From positions 1 through 64,000 of the IMG/VR virus record IMGVR_UViG_3300042892_005961: a DNA stretch of 64,000 bases; one strand, 5' to 3'. A program made the position numbers and the translations under genes. The notes under the pieces are model-generated. The model was not told the origin of the DNA. It saw only the letters and a program-made list of their open reading frames with translations, and made no database searches. Source of the DNA: a virus. Below, in pieces: positions 56,506 to 64,000 of this stretch (position 1 is the first letter of the stretch; the number at the start of each line of letters is the position of its first letter).

Positions 56506-59237
56506 TTCCAAAAATATATCATTTGTAAACTGTTATTATTACCCATAAATAATAGATATGAATTGAATCCTAATCCATTCATTTTATTTATAAAATTTGT
56601 TCTTAATTCATCATCAAAATCAAAATGACTATGATGATATTCCATTGCTATGGTTTTAACTTTTTGTAAGTTCTCATCACTGATACCCGCAAATGCTGCA
56701 TGTTCTGCTCCTTCAATATCGACCTTAAGGAAATCAATATGATCCACCAAACCACTTTCAAAAAGATAGTTTAATGTATATGTTTTAACACTATATCCTT
56801 CCTGACCTTCAATACCAAAAACATTTGATCCTCCTAAGTGAGTACTCTCATATAAATTCAATTCTCCAATTTCATGTGCAGCAGCCGCATTAAATAATAT
56901 TGAACGTGGGTCAGCATTAAGTGACAGTAATTTAAAATATCGTCTATCTGGTTCAAATGAAATTACTTTACTCGCACCTTGATGATATGCCCACCTATTG
57001 AAGATACCCATATTACCTCCCAAATCAACCACAATATCTCCTTCATGTATTCTTCTTTCATTACCACCTTTATAGTAATCGTGTAAGTTAAAAATTTCAT
57101 GGTAGATAGCTCTTGCCCACCCATACTTATCTGCAACTTCAATGGTTCCACCTTGTACATCTTTAATATCACCTAAGTTCTCTAACTTATATGTGTTAAC
57201 ATCTAATGATGTGTAAAATTGTTCTGATTTATAAAAACTATTATCACGTTTCATCTTAATGAAGTCCATCATGAAATCAGACATCTGTGCATTCTTATTA
57301 CCGTGGAAATAAAGAATTTGATTCTTATCTTTTGGTATTGCTTGGTACCCAAATATTCTATTGAAATTCTGAGGTCCTTCCTCGTTCCAAAACTTTAAGA
57401 AATGATGTTGCGTTTCATTTGTCATTCCATCATCACCATCGTAAGATGATGTATCAAAATTTGATAGTGGTAAATGTTTTTTAAAGTTGTATTTCCATCT
57501 CATCACATTATCAATACCCTCATCGTTCCATAGGTATAAACGTTTGTAATCTTTACCTCCGTCTTCCATTACTTTTACATAATGACTAAGAATCTCTTCA
57601 AACCACCATTTACATTCTTTATTATAGATATACATACAAACGTGCATATAAGGTTGTTGTTTTTGAACTCCCCATTCTTTTGCAACTTGTTCGTTAAATA
57701 GTTGTGAATTTTTTCCATCATCATACCAACCAAAGAATTCTTCCTGAACATGTATATCGGATATCGGATAGTTTTCAATCTGTTTGAAATAAGATTTAAT
57801 ATTATCTACGTTGTAGTTTACGACAACATCACCATCCATCCAAACGTAATTATCAAATCCTTCATTAATAGATTCAATACATGCCATTTGTTTCCAATAC
57901 CATTTATCGTGTTCAGATATCTTTGGTGTTGTTATCGTTCTTTTGATAATATTTGGATAGTCAAATGGAACCTCACAATCAATACCGTATACTATAATCT
58001 TACGTTTAGAAAATTCTAATAATGATTGAACTAACTTTTCAATAACCGGCATGTATCCGATATTACCAGTTGTGATGAAAGCAAAGTCATCAAATTTATT
58101 TTCAAGTATATCTGAAGCACCCTTTGCAACAGTACTCCAATTAAACTCTTCATGTATTTCTTTTGATTCAACCACAGCAAATGATTTATGTCGTTTATAT
58201 TCGTTAAATGCACTTAACATTTGTTCTCCCAAATTATTCCAATCAGGTTCACAATATTCACCAGGGAAATCTTTATGTTCCACATTAGCAGGTTTTAATC
58301 CATCTATCTTTACAGGAATACCTTTACCTTCCGCAAACTGTAACTGACCTCCCCAATCTGAATAGATCGACGGTGTTCCACAAGCCATAGCTTCAATCAA
58401 CGGTAAGTTCCATCCTTCACTACGTGCACATGTAACAAACACATCACCCTCTTGCAAATATTTTACATATTCTTCCTGTGGTGTGAATTTTATAAACTTG
58501 ATATTCGTTGTATCTATGTTGTGATGTTTAACTCTTTCTTCGGTTGTTTTAAGTCCGTCAAATGGATATGGGTTTTCAACTGATGCAATTAACTCCACAT
58601 CATCTCTATCTTTAAATGTCTCACTAAACGCTCTTAAAACCTCTGTAGTTCCCTTTCTATAATCCCATCTACCAAAATGTAAGAACCTAAATTTGTCCTT
58701 CTTTGATGTCTTAGTTAACGGTTTAAATGTATCTACATCAACTCCCTCAGGAACTATTGATATTTTATGTGATGGATAACCCTGTTCAACCAAACAATCA
58801 AATTGCCATTGTGTTGGAACCCATACCTCGTCAAAGTAATGTAATCTTTTAAAGAAATTATCGGGATAACGTGTTGATTCCCAAACATTATAAGCTATTT
58901 TATAACCATCATAGTCATCATAAAAATAACGATTGTTAGTATCAACCAAAACAATATGAACGTCAGGTTTATAACCACCATCATATCCATAGATTGGGTA
59001 ATCCGATCTACTACCATCCGAATTATTAAGAGTTTGAAGAATTAACATATCCTTCATCTCATCTGTAATATAAGGTTCATTATCGTGTGGGGTATCATTC
59101 ATACCCTTCCAACCACCTCCGATTGTTGAATTCCTAACTTTAACTGTGTGGTATTTGTTCAGAGCACAAAAAAAGGACTTTGCGTGATTAGCATATCCTG
59201 TTACTCCGATAAAACATGTATGTGCAAGTATTTTCAT
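56502..59237 (-). CDS. Three-domain GT4 / GT-A / FkbM methyltransferase protein
   Basis: A 911-residue fusion. Residues 1-390: GT4 domain (VPEGVDVDTFKPL, FLHFGRWDYRKGT, CARSEGWNLPLIEAMACGTPSIYSD with E-x7-E). Residues 390-690: a second GT with a GT-A fold (YVWMDGDVVVN, the DxD site; GMA12/GT34-like). Residues 700-911: FkbM-type methyltransferase (VVDLGGNMGIF, SFEPDRRYF, FLKVDIEGAEHAAF). It could add two sugars and cap with a methyl group, perhaps as one assembly. Starts four bases into the upstream junction with a possible promoter at 59243. Confidence 0.85.
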   Translation of the reverse strand: MKILAHTCFIGVTGYANHAKSFFCALNKYHTVKVRNSTIGGGWKGMNDTPHDNEPYITDEMKDMLILQTLNNSDGSRSDYPIYGYDGGYKPDVHIVLVDTNNRYFYDDYDGYKIAYNVWESTRYPDNFFKRLHYFDEVWVPTQWQFDCLVEQGYPSHKISIVPEGVDVDTFKPLTKTSKKDKFRFLHFGRWDYRKGTTEVLRAFSETFKDRDDVELIASVENPYPFDGLKTTEERVKHHNIDTTNIKFIKFTPQEEYVKYLQEGDVFVTCARSEGWNLPLIEAMACGTPSIYSDWGGQLQFAEGKGIPVKIDGLKPANVEHKDFPGEYCEPDWNNLGEQMLSAFNEYKRHKSFAVVESKEIHEEFNWSTVAKGASDILENKFDDFAFITTGNIGYMPVIEKLVQSLLEFSKRKIIVYGIDCEVPFDYPNIIKRTITTPKISEHDKWYWKQMACIESINEGFDNYVWMDGDVVVNYNVDNIKSYFKQIENYPISDIHVQEEFFGWYDDGKNSQLFNEQVAKEWGVQKQQPYMHVCMYIYNKECKWWFEEILSHYVKVMEDGGKDYKRLYLWNDEGIDNVMRWKYNFKKHLPLSNFDTSSYDGDDGMTNETQHHFLKFWNEEGPQNFNRIFGYQAIPKDKNQILYFHGNKNAQMSDFMMDFIKMKRDNSFYKSEQFYTSLDVNTYKLENLGDIKDVQGGTIEVADKYGWARAIYHEIFNLHDYYKGGNERRIHEGDIVVDLGGNMGIFNRWAYHQGASKVISFEPDRRYFKLLSLNADPRSILFNAAAAHEIGELNLYESTHLGGSNVFGIEGQEGYSVKTYTLNYLFESGLVDHIDFLKVDIEGAEHAAFAGISDENLQKVKTIAMEYHHSHFDFDDELRTNFINKMNGLGFNSYLLFMGNNNSLQMIYFWK

Positions 59238-59242
59238 TAACG

Positions 59243-59273
59243 ATAATATAACGAAAATAAATGAAAAATCAAA
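59243..59273 (-). promoter_or_regulatory. Possible promoter with TATATTAT -7
   Basis: TTTG (59270-59273) N19 TATATTAT (59243-59250) on the minus strand, six nucleotides before the ATG at 59237. The -7 box differs from TAnnTTTG, but the same TATATTAT occurs before several other genes. Confidence 0.4.
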
Positions 59274-60039
59274 TCAAATTTTGTATATTTTTTGATACGA
59301 AATCGTATAGTTTATGTGAGTAGGTTTTATTATGTATAGGACCTGGATGATAATTATCCACACCTAAATCTAAATATTCTCCGTAATCCCCATCAAACCT
59401 ATTAGGTTCATCATATTCAAGTGATTTTAATTCTCCACCATTCCAAATCCAATTACATTTTTTTGATTCTAAAAAATATTTTATTAATAAATGATTTTTA
59501 TACCAATTTATTGTGTCCTCATTATTATTTTGTAAATAAGTTAAATATTCTTGTGTTTTAATACCGTCATCCGTCTCCTTTAAATAACCCCAAGAAGTTG
59601 TTGGAATAAATGGTTCAATTCCACCATCTTCGGTATAAATTTCTCTTCTATGTGGGAATGTATACATTATTAAAACCAAATCTGGTTTAATCAAATCATA
59701 ATAACTCATTAAACATCTACATATAAAATCATTACTTCTTCCACCTGTTCCGAAATTAAAATTTACCGCATTTTCCATATGACTACAAAATTGTGCAGGC
59801 CAAGTTTCATTATCATTTACACCAACTCCTTCCGTAATTGAACAACCCAAAGACATTACTTTAAATCCTTCTTTTTTTATACTATCCCCCCTAAATCCTA
59901 ATTCATTATAGGTGTATGTACATAAACCTGTATTATCTGATCCCGATGTTGTATATGTTCTGCCGACCCTTTCTTTTAGAGAATATTTATAAGATGATAT
60001 TTCAAATCCTTCTGGATTCCAATATTTTATTACTTTCAT
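59269..60039 (-). CDS. SGNH hydrolase-like protein
   Basis: A 256-residue protein with block I SLGCSITEGVGV (about 63-74, Ser66), GTGGRSNDF (block III) and a C-terminal DNYHPGPIHNKTYS with Asp/His. The first 60 residues are an extra beta region (RTYTTSGSDNTGLCTYTYNELGFRGD) typical of sugar-acetylesterase-like SGNH proteins that begin with an LGFRGD strand. It is in an operon with 2OG oxygenases. Confidence 0.75.
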   Translation of the reverse strand: MKVIKYWNPEGFEISSYKYSLKERVGRTYTTSGSDNTGLCTYTYNELGFRGDSIKKEGFKVMSLGCSITEGVGVNDNETWPAQFCSHMENAVNFNFGTGGRSNDFICRCLMSYYDLIKPDLVLIMYTFPHRREIYTEDGGIEPFIPTTSWGYLKETDDGIKTQEYLTYLQNNNEDTINWYKNHLLIKYFLESKKCNWIWNGGELKSLEYDEPNRFDGDYGEYLDLGVDNYHPGPIHNKTYSHKLYDFVSKNIQNLI

Positions 60040-60536
60040 ATTAATTTATTTATATCAAATTTTACATGTTCACTTTGTAAAAACCAAAGTAATGAGTATC
60101 TTTCCCCACTTAAAATAGGTGTAATTTCATGTTCAATTCTCACATCAAATAAATAAGTATTTCCCATTTCTTTATTTAACATATATTCATTTGGATTATA
60201 TAATTTAAAATCTCCTCCCTCAAAGTCATCATTTAATAAAACTCCCACCGCATATACTCTATTATTTCTAATATCATTATGTTTTCCAAACCAATCACCA
60301 TTTGTAAATTTATGAAAATGTATTGTTTTTTTTATTGTTCCAATTTTAATGTTTGTTTCTTTTTCCACAAAAACCTTCAACTTATCAAATAACCAAATAG
60401 TATTTTTATTATATTCTATGCTCGTTGATTCATATATTCTATCTTTATAGTTCCAATTTTGTTTTTTTGATTTTGTTATATCAATAATAGATTGACACTC
60501 TTGTTGATTAAATAATATTTTTTGTATTAAAATCAT
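60036..60536 (-). CDS. 2-oxoglutarate/Fe(II) dioxygenase
   Basis: A 166-residue prolyl-hydroxylase-like domain: HND (His86, Asp88), His136 (RIEHEI) and Arg146 (GERYSLLWF) form the active site, with LLNDDFEGGDFKLY (100-113) as the core strand. Co-transcribed with flanking SGNH genes by four-base overlaps. Substrate unknown. Confidence 0.78.
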   Translation of the reverse strand: MILIQKILFNQQECQSIIDITKSKKQNWNYKDRIYESTSIEYNKNTIWLFDKLKVFVEKETNIKIGTIKKTIHFHKFTNGDWFGKHNDIRNNRVYAVGVLLNDDFEGGDFKLYNPNEYMLNKEMGNTYLFDVRIEHEITPILSGERYSLLWFLQSEHVKFDINKLI

Positions 60537-61162
60537 AATAACATTTTATTTTTCTTTTTAAATTTATTTATAAATAAATCGGATAATTGTAGATGACCAT
60601 TTTCACTAAAATGCCAATCATTTAATTCACCATTTGTTTCTATAAATATGGTTTCAAATTTATTTAAAAACATACAATCCAATCGTTGGTCAAATGGTGT
60701 CCAATGAATTATTTTTTTATCTAAATTGTTTAATAATTTAATCCAACTATTTACTTCATTACAATATCTTATATCATCTCTGTTTAAAAGAATCTCAATA
60801 AGAGTAGATTCGGATATTTTTGTTTTGTCAATTTCTTTAGTTGAAAATTTATCGTAATTTGGTAAAATTGTTATCCAATCATTAGAAACTAACCTAAATC
60901 TCAACGGAGATGACCATCCAATTATTACTAAATCGTTTTTTTTAATATTTTTTACGTTATCACAAAATTTTTGTAATATAGAATAATTGTCAGATGCATT
61001 ATCAGCTAGATTAATTAATTCTAAATTTAATTTTTGTGAAATGATTTCACTAAACCCTTTTGGTGTATAACCTTTCCAATTTACATAATTATTTGTCCAA
61101 TTAGATTCAAATGAAAATCCAGCAGAAAAACTATCTCCAAATATATAAAGTTTTTGTTTCAT
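60533..61162 (-). CDS. SGNH hydrolase-like protein
   Basis: A 209-residue protein starting MKQKLYIFGDSFSAGF (Ser11), with DNASDNY (block III) and DWHFSENGHLQLS (Asp/His). Clear paralogue of 36313 over the whole length, including NNYVNWKGYTPKGFSEIIS and IGWSSPLRFRLV segments. A 2OG oxygenase gene follows with a four-base overlap. Confidence 0.75.
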   Translation of the reverse strand: MKQKLYIFGDSFSAGFSFESNWTNNYVNWKGYTPKGFSEIISQKLNLELINLADNASDNYSILQKFCDNVKNIKKNDLVIIGWSSPLRFRLVSNDWITILPNYDKFSTKEIDKTKISESTLIEILLNRDDIRYCNEVNSWIKLLNNLDKKIIHWTPFDQRLDCMFLNKFETIFIETNGELNDWHFSENGHLQLSDLFINKFKKKNKMLL

Positions 61163-61176
61163 TTAAATTAAATAAT

Positions 61177-61764
61177 TTATATTAGATGCATTTTTTCTAA
61201 TATATCTCTTTTCAATATAGTTAAAACAATTGACCACCTTTCACCATCAACTATTTCTTTTATTTCATGTAAGGTTGTGGCATCATATGCAATCGCATTG
61301 CCCACTTCTTTACTTAACAAAATTTCTTTATTGTTTTCATCGTAACAAATATATTCACCACCAATATAATTGTCATTTAATTGTATTCCCAAATTCCATC
61401 TTCTATTTGGAAAGTTACTATTAAAATCCATATGTTTCATAAATGAATCACCTTTTGAATACTTGTGTAGTGAACAACCAACTGGCTTATTATCGGGATT
61501 ACGTTCAACTTTTGAAACCATTAAAAACCAACTAAAAAGTTTTTCAAACATCCATTCCGATTCTGTATCATTTACTATATCCCAAACATTAAAAAATTTT
61601 CCCAATTTTTTACCATTCTCCATTTTTGTAAATTCGTTAATTCTTCTATTATCCAAATCTAATCTATATTCTGATTTTCTAAATGGTAAATCGGTATAAA
61701 TTTTTGTATATGATAATATTTTATCACATTCTTCTTTTGTAAATATTTTTTCTTGATAAATCAT
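61177..61764 (-). CDS. 2-oxoglutarate/Fe(II) dioxygenase
   Basis: A 195-residue prolyl-4-hydroxylase-like enzyme: HMD (His111, Asp113), TLHEIKEI (His166) and GERWS (Arg176). IQLNDNYIGGEYICYD (127-142) is the strand before the last His. Distant paralogue of 60036 and 61775; the three share the D-x-x-x-GGE/D pattern. Confidence 0.78.
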   Translation of the reverse strand: MIYQEKIFTKEECDKILSYTKIYTDLPFRKSEYRLDLDNRRINEFTKMENGKKLGKFFNVWDIVNDTESEWMFEKLFSWFLMVSKVERNPDNKPVGCSLHKYSKGDSFMKHMDFNSNFPNRRWNLGIQLNDNYIGGEYICYDENNKEILLSKEVGNAIAYDATTLHEIKEIVDGERWSIVLTILKRDILEKMHLI

Positions 61765-61774
61765 ATTAATTTAA

Positions 61775-62251
61775 TTATATAATATTTTTTATTTTTTTAC
61801 TAACCCATACTACCATCATCTCTCTACGGCCTGATTTTATCTCTTTAACTTCATGATATTCTTTCTGTCCATCGAATACTACCACATCTCCTTTTTTAAA
61901 GGGAATTAAATTGTCATTAACATATAACTCCCCTCCTTCGAAACTATCATTTAACATAATCAAATACGTTTTATTTGCTTTAATATCTAGATGTTTTTTG
62001 GCATAATAACCGGATTCATATTTAATATAGTGTAATGAATATATTATTTCATCTTCTTCTAATGTTACATATTTTAATAATGTATCAACTAATATCTTAT
62101 TAGTTAAATCACAATAAAATATTTCTTTTAAATGAATTACATTTTTAAAATCGTGATATGATTTTATTTTTTTATTTTCATTTCCAAAATTATAATTTTT
62201 TAACATTATATCAATGTCATCATAATTAATTTTATTTTTAAATATATTCAT
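61775..62251 (-). CDS. 2-oxoglutarate/Fe(II) dioxygenase
   Basis: A 158-residue compact oxygenase: HLD (His87, Asp89), EYHEVKEI (His133) and Arg142/143 (SGRREM). IMLNDSFEGGELYVND (98-113) and KKGDVVVFDG are the core strands. No extra domains. Follows the sulfotransferase-like gene by six bases. Confidence 0.8.
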   Translation of the reverse strand: MNIFKNKINYDDIDIMLKNYNFGNENKKIKSYHDFKNVIHLKEIFYCDLTNKILVDTLLKYVTLEEDEIIYSLHYIKYESGYYAKKHLDIKANKTYLIMLNDSFEGGELYVNDNLIPFKKGDVVVFDGQKEYHEVKEIKSGRREMMVVWVSKKIKNII

Positions 62252-62257
62252 TATGTA

Positions 62258-62815
62258 CTAAATAAGTGTTTTTGTTTTATTAATTCTATATTTGTTACCA
62301 ATTGGAAATCCTATATTTTTAACTTCTTCTATATTAAGATAATTAACAATTTTTTTAAATCCATTATTATAATATAATTCTTCGTAAGAAATTGTAAAAA
62401 AATCTTTATTAACATATTTTTCTTTAAATTCAGATTTTAATATCTTAAAATATTCTGTTTTTTCTTTGGTAATTGAATTTTCTGATGTTTTATAAACATA
62501 TGGTAGATGCCAGTTATCCGTATTTACCGCATTTAAAAATGATTCCAATTGTTCTTGTGTATTTTCTCTATATAGTACAATAATTTTATCGGATACATTT
62601 AACAATGAATTCCAATTTAAAGTAGGATAATATATTTCTTTAATACAAAGATGTTTAGTTTTATATTTATAATCTTTTGGGTCAATATTATTTTGAAACC
62701 ATTTACTATTAGGATTTTCCGGTTCAAATAGTGTGGTAAAGTTTTTATTAAAATAAAACCAATTCGTAAGATTTGTTGAACCACTTCTCGGTTCTGCTAA
62801 AATTGTGATAATCAT
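62258..62815 (-). CDS. Sulfotransferase-like P-loop protein
   Basis: A 185-residue protein starting MIITILAEPRSGSTNLTNWF, with the 5'-phosphosulfate loop EPRSGSTNL at 8-16, and KIIVLYRENTQEQLESF (about 78-94) as the 3'-phosphate-binding region. Similar in size to the protein at 5766 and smaller than the one at 26138. It ends NKTKTLI. Acceptor unknown. Confidence 0.65.
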   Translation of the reverse strand: MIITILAEPRSGSTNLTNWFYFNKNFTTLFEPENPNSKWFQNNIDPKDYKYKTKHLCIKEIYYPTLNWNSLLNVSDKIIVLYRENTQEQLESFLNAVNTDNWHLPYVYKTSENSITKEKTEYFKILKSEFKEKYVNKDFFTISYEELYYNNGFKKIVNYLNIEEVKNIGFPIGNKYRINKTKTLI

Positions 62816-62833
62816 ATTAATAATATTTTTATA

Positions 62834-63421
62834 TTAAAGTATTGTTTTTTTTTCCTTTAAAATCGGAAAATCAAATAATACATTTGCGGCAATTACAATT
62901 CTATCGATAGTAGAATTAATTGAAGTATCAGGTCTATGATATACATCTGCAGGGAAAATAACAAGTTCATTTTCTTCTGGTAAAAACATCCTTTGTACAT
63001 TATCTTCTTTATCCATAAAAAATAATTTACCATCGTTCCCAGTTAAATTATTTGGCATTTGTACATAATAAGTGAATGTGCAATTGCTTTCTATTGATTT
63101 TTTTACATGTGGAGCAAACATTGTGTGGTTATGATAATGAGATTGTGTATCCTCATCCCTAGAAATAAAAATCCAAGAATATAAACAATAATCAACTTCT
63201 TCAACTTTTTTATCTTTTTTAAATAATTCTATACATCTCTTAACACCATAATTTAAAATAAAATCAATTTCTTTACATGTTAATACTATGTTAGTTTGAA
63301 TACCTGGTGTCAGATGTGATGGTTCATAATTAAATAATGATACGTTTTGATATATTTTTTTTATCAAAATTTCTTTTTCATATGGATATTTTATTTTTTC
63401 TCTATATATTTTATCAATCAT
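62834..63421 (-). CDS. 2-oxoglutarate/Fe(II) dioxygenase-like
   Basis: A 195-residue protein with SHYHNHTMF (His95/97/99, about 94-102) in the place of the HxD motif, NELVIFPADVYHRPDTS (His162) and TIDRIVIAANV (Arg174). The metal carboxylate may be His/Asn-substituted; compare related Tyr-hydroxylase-like families with H-x-N or H-x-H. The N-terminal 45 residues are extra. Ends KKTIL. Confidence 0.65.
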   Translation of the reverse strand: MIDKIYREKIKYPYEKEILIKKIYQNVSLFNYEPSHLTPGIQTNIVLTCKEIDFILNYGVKRCIELFKKDKKVEEVDYCLYSWIFISRDEDTQSHYHNHTMFAPHVKKSIESNCTFTYYVQMPNNLTGNDGKLFFMDKEDNVQRMFLPEENELVIFPADVYHRPDTSINSTIDRIVIAANVLFDFPILKEKKTIL

Positions 63422-64000
63422 AGTAAACTAATTATATTTTTTGTTTTAAGATTTGTTTCATAAATCCACCCACTTATAGAATATCTTTTATAATTTTTAT
63501 CAATAATTTCATCTACACAATGTAAATCTTTTATATTTTCAACATCAAAAATATTTAAACTATTAAATTTGGGTAATAATTTGTATGTAATATTATTTTT
63601 ATCATCTATGAAGTTTAAGCAACCACCTTTTTTTTCATCTGCATCTTTTGTTAAATTGTAAACAAAAGCATATTTTCTACCCAAAGATACATCGTTATGT
63701 GGAGATAAAAAATGGCCATATGTATATTTTGAGACAAATACACTCTGTGCTGTAAAAAACTTATCTTCTAACAATTTACTAATTTCTAATTCCAAATTTA
63801 ATAGAAAAAATAAGTTTTGTATAAATTCTTTGTTTTCAATACTACTATACCAATATGAAAATTCACCTTCTTTAAATTTTGATTTTTCATATTCATAAGA
63901 TTTTTTATGTTTTGAATTTGTAATCCAATCAGTTTGAGAATCGATTATATCATATACATTATTTGCAATACCATCAGATAAAAAATTTTCTATTTGTATT
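63418..64000 (-). CDS. 2-oxoglutarate/Fe(II) dioxygenase, 5' end beyond the window
   Basis: The frame is open from the stop at 63418 to the window edge, giving at least 193 residues; an internal TTG would be the only start inside the window, so the gene continues past 64000. The visible part has HND (about 95 residues before the stop), YNLTKDADEKKGGCLNF, LHCVDEI (last Fe ligand) and KRYSISGW (Arg), as in prolyl hydroxylases. It overlaps the next gene by four bases. Confidence 0.75.
   Translation of the reverse strand, partial: IQIENFLSDGIANNVYDIIDSQTDWITNSKHKKSYEYEKSKFKEGEFSYWYSSIENKEFIQNLFFLLNLELEISKLLEDKFFTAQSVFVSKYTYGHFLSPHNDVSLGRKYAFVYNLTKDADEKKGGCLNFIDDKNNITYKLLPKFNSLNIFDVENIKDLHCVDEIIDKNYKRYSISGWIYETNLKTKNIISLL

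Noticed and set aside
1-64000. CRISPR array or tRNA genes
   Set aside because: No regularly spaced direct repeats outside the fibre shaft codons and no GTTC-type tRNA arm with matching stems was found by reading.

Overview
This window reads as part of a large, AT-rich tailed-phage genome, probably infecting a Bacteroidota (Flavobacteriia-like) host. Phage evidence: a fibre ending in an S74 endosialidase-type chaperone, a peptidoglycan-degrading tail protein, dense genes with 1-30 nt overlaps, dozens of tiny unassigned ORFs, two PcfJ-like proteins and an HNH cassette. Host evidence: several intergenic gaps carry TTTG-N18-23-TAnnTTTG, the Bacteroidota primary-sigma promoter, and most start codons lack a Shine-Dalgarno sequence. 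No capsid, portal, terminase or polymerase gene lies here, so the phage call is inference.

Layout. 1-5.7 kb (minus): small proteins sharing an N-terminal F-K-F-F motif, a glycosyltransferase-like protein, a short DegT aminotransferase, a NeuD-type acyltransferase and a BKACE enzyme. 5.7-12.4 kb (minus): sulfotransferase-like protein, three SGNH-hydrolase paralogues, a 2OG-Fe(II) oxygenase, cyclophilin, a His/Cys caspase-like candidate and a stand-alone DnaA domain IV. 12.5-26 kb (mostly minus): small proteins, ferredoxin, RmlC, a 941-aa SF2 helicase, a plus-strand RHH-HNH insertion, metallophosphoesterase and a tail lysin. 26-40 kb (mostly minus): sulfotransferase, ATP-grasp/Hint protein, HExxH peptidase, IscU and IscA, PcfJ-like pair, more SGNH proteins, DUF192 and a DNA methyltransferase. 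40-50.9 kb (plus): one glycan operon headed by an RHH protein, with glycosyltransferases, methyltransferases, an NDP-sugar epimerase, a GDP-mannose 3,5-epimerase, a deacetylase and a PhyH oxygenase. 50.9-64 kb (minus): a fibre with about 35 Gly-Ser/Thr-Ser/Asn triplets, a BAHT-family protein O-heptosyltransferase directly upstream of it, a GT4/GT-A/FkbM fusion, and a run of SGNH, 2OG-oxygenase and sulfotransferase-like genes cut by the window end.

How it fits together. The dominant theme is glycan synthesis and decoration: about eleven glycosyltransferases, sugar-nucleotide enzymes, five methyltransferases outside DNA modification, eight SGNH proteins, seven 2OG oxygenases and three sulfotransferase-like proteins. 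The most interesting hypothesis is a phage-encoded protein O-glycosylation system that sugars the Ser-rich fibre shaft. Two regulatory signals also recur: a host-like promoter with an embedded TTTGGnATATTCC palindrome, often giving leaderless mRNAs, and a TATTTAT box just upstream of likely virion genes, which looks like a phage-specific (late?) promoter.
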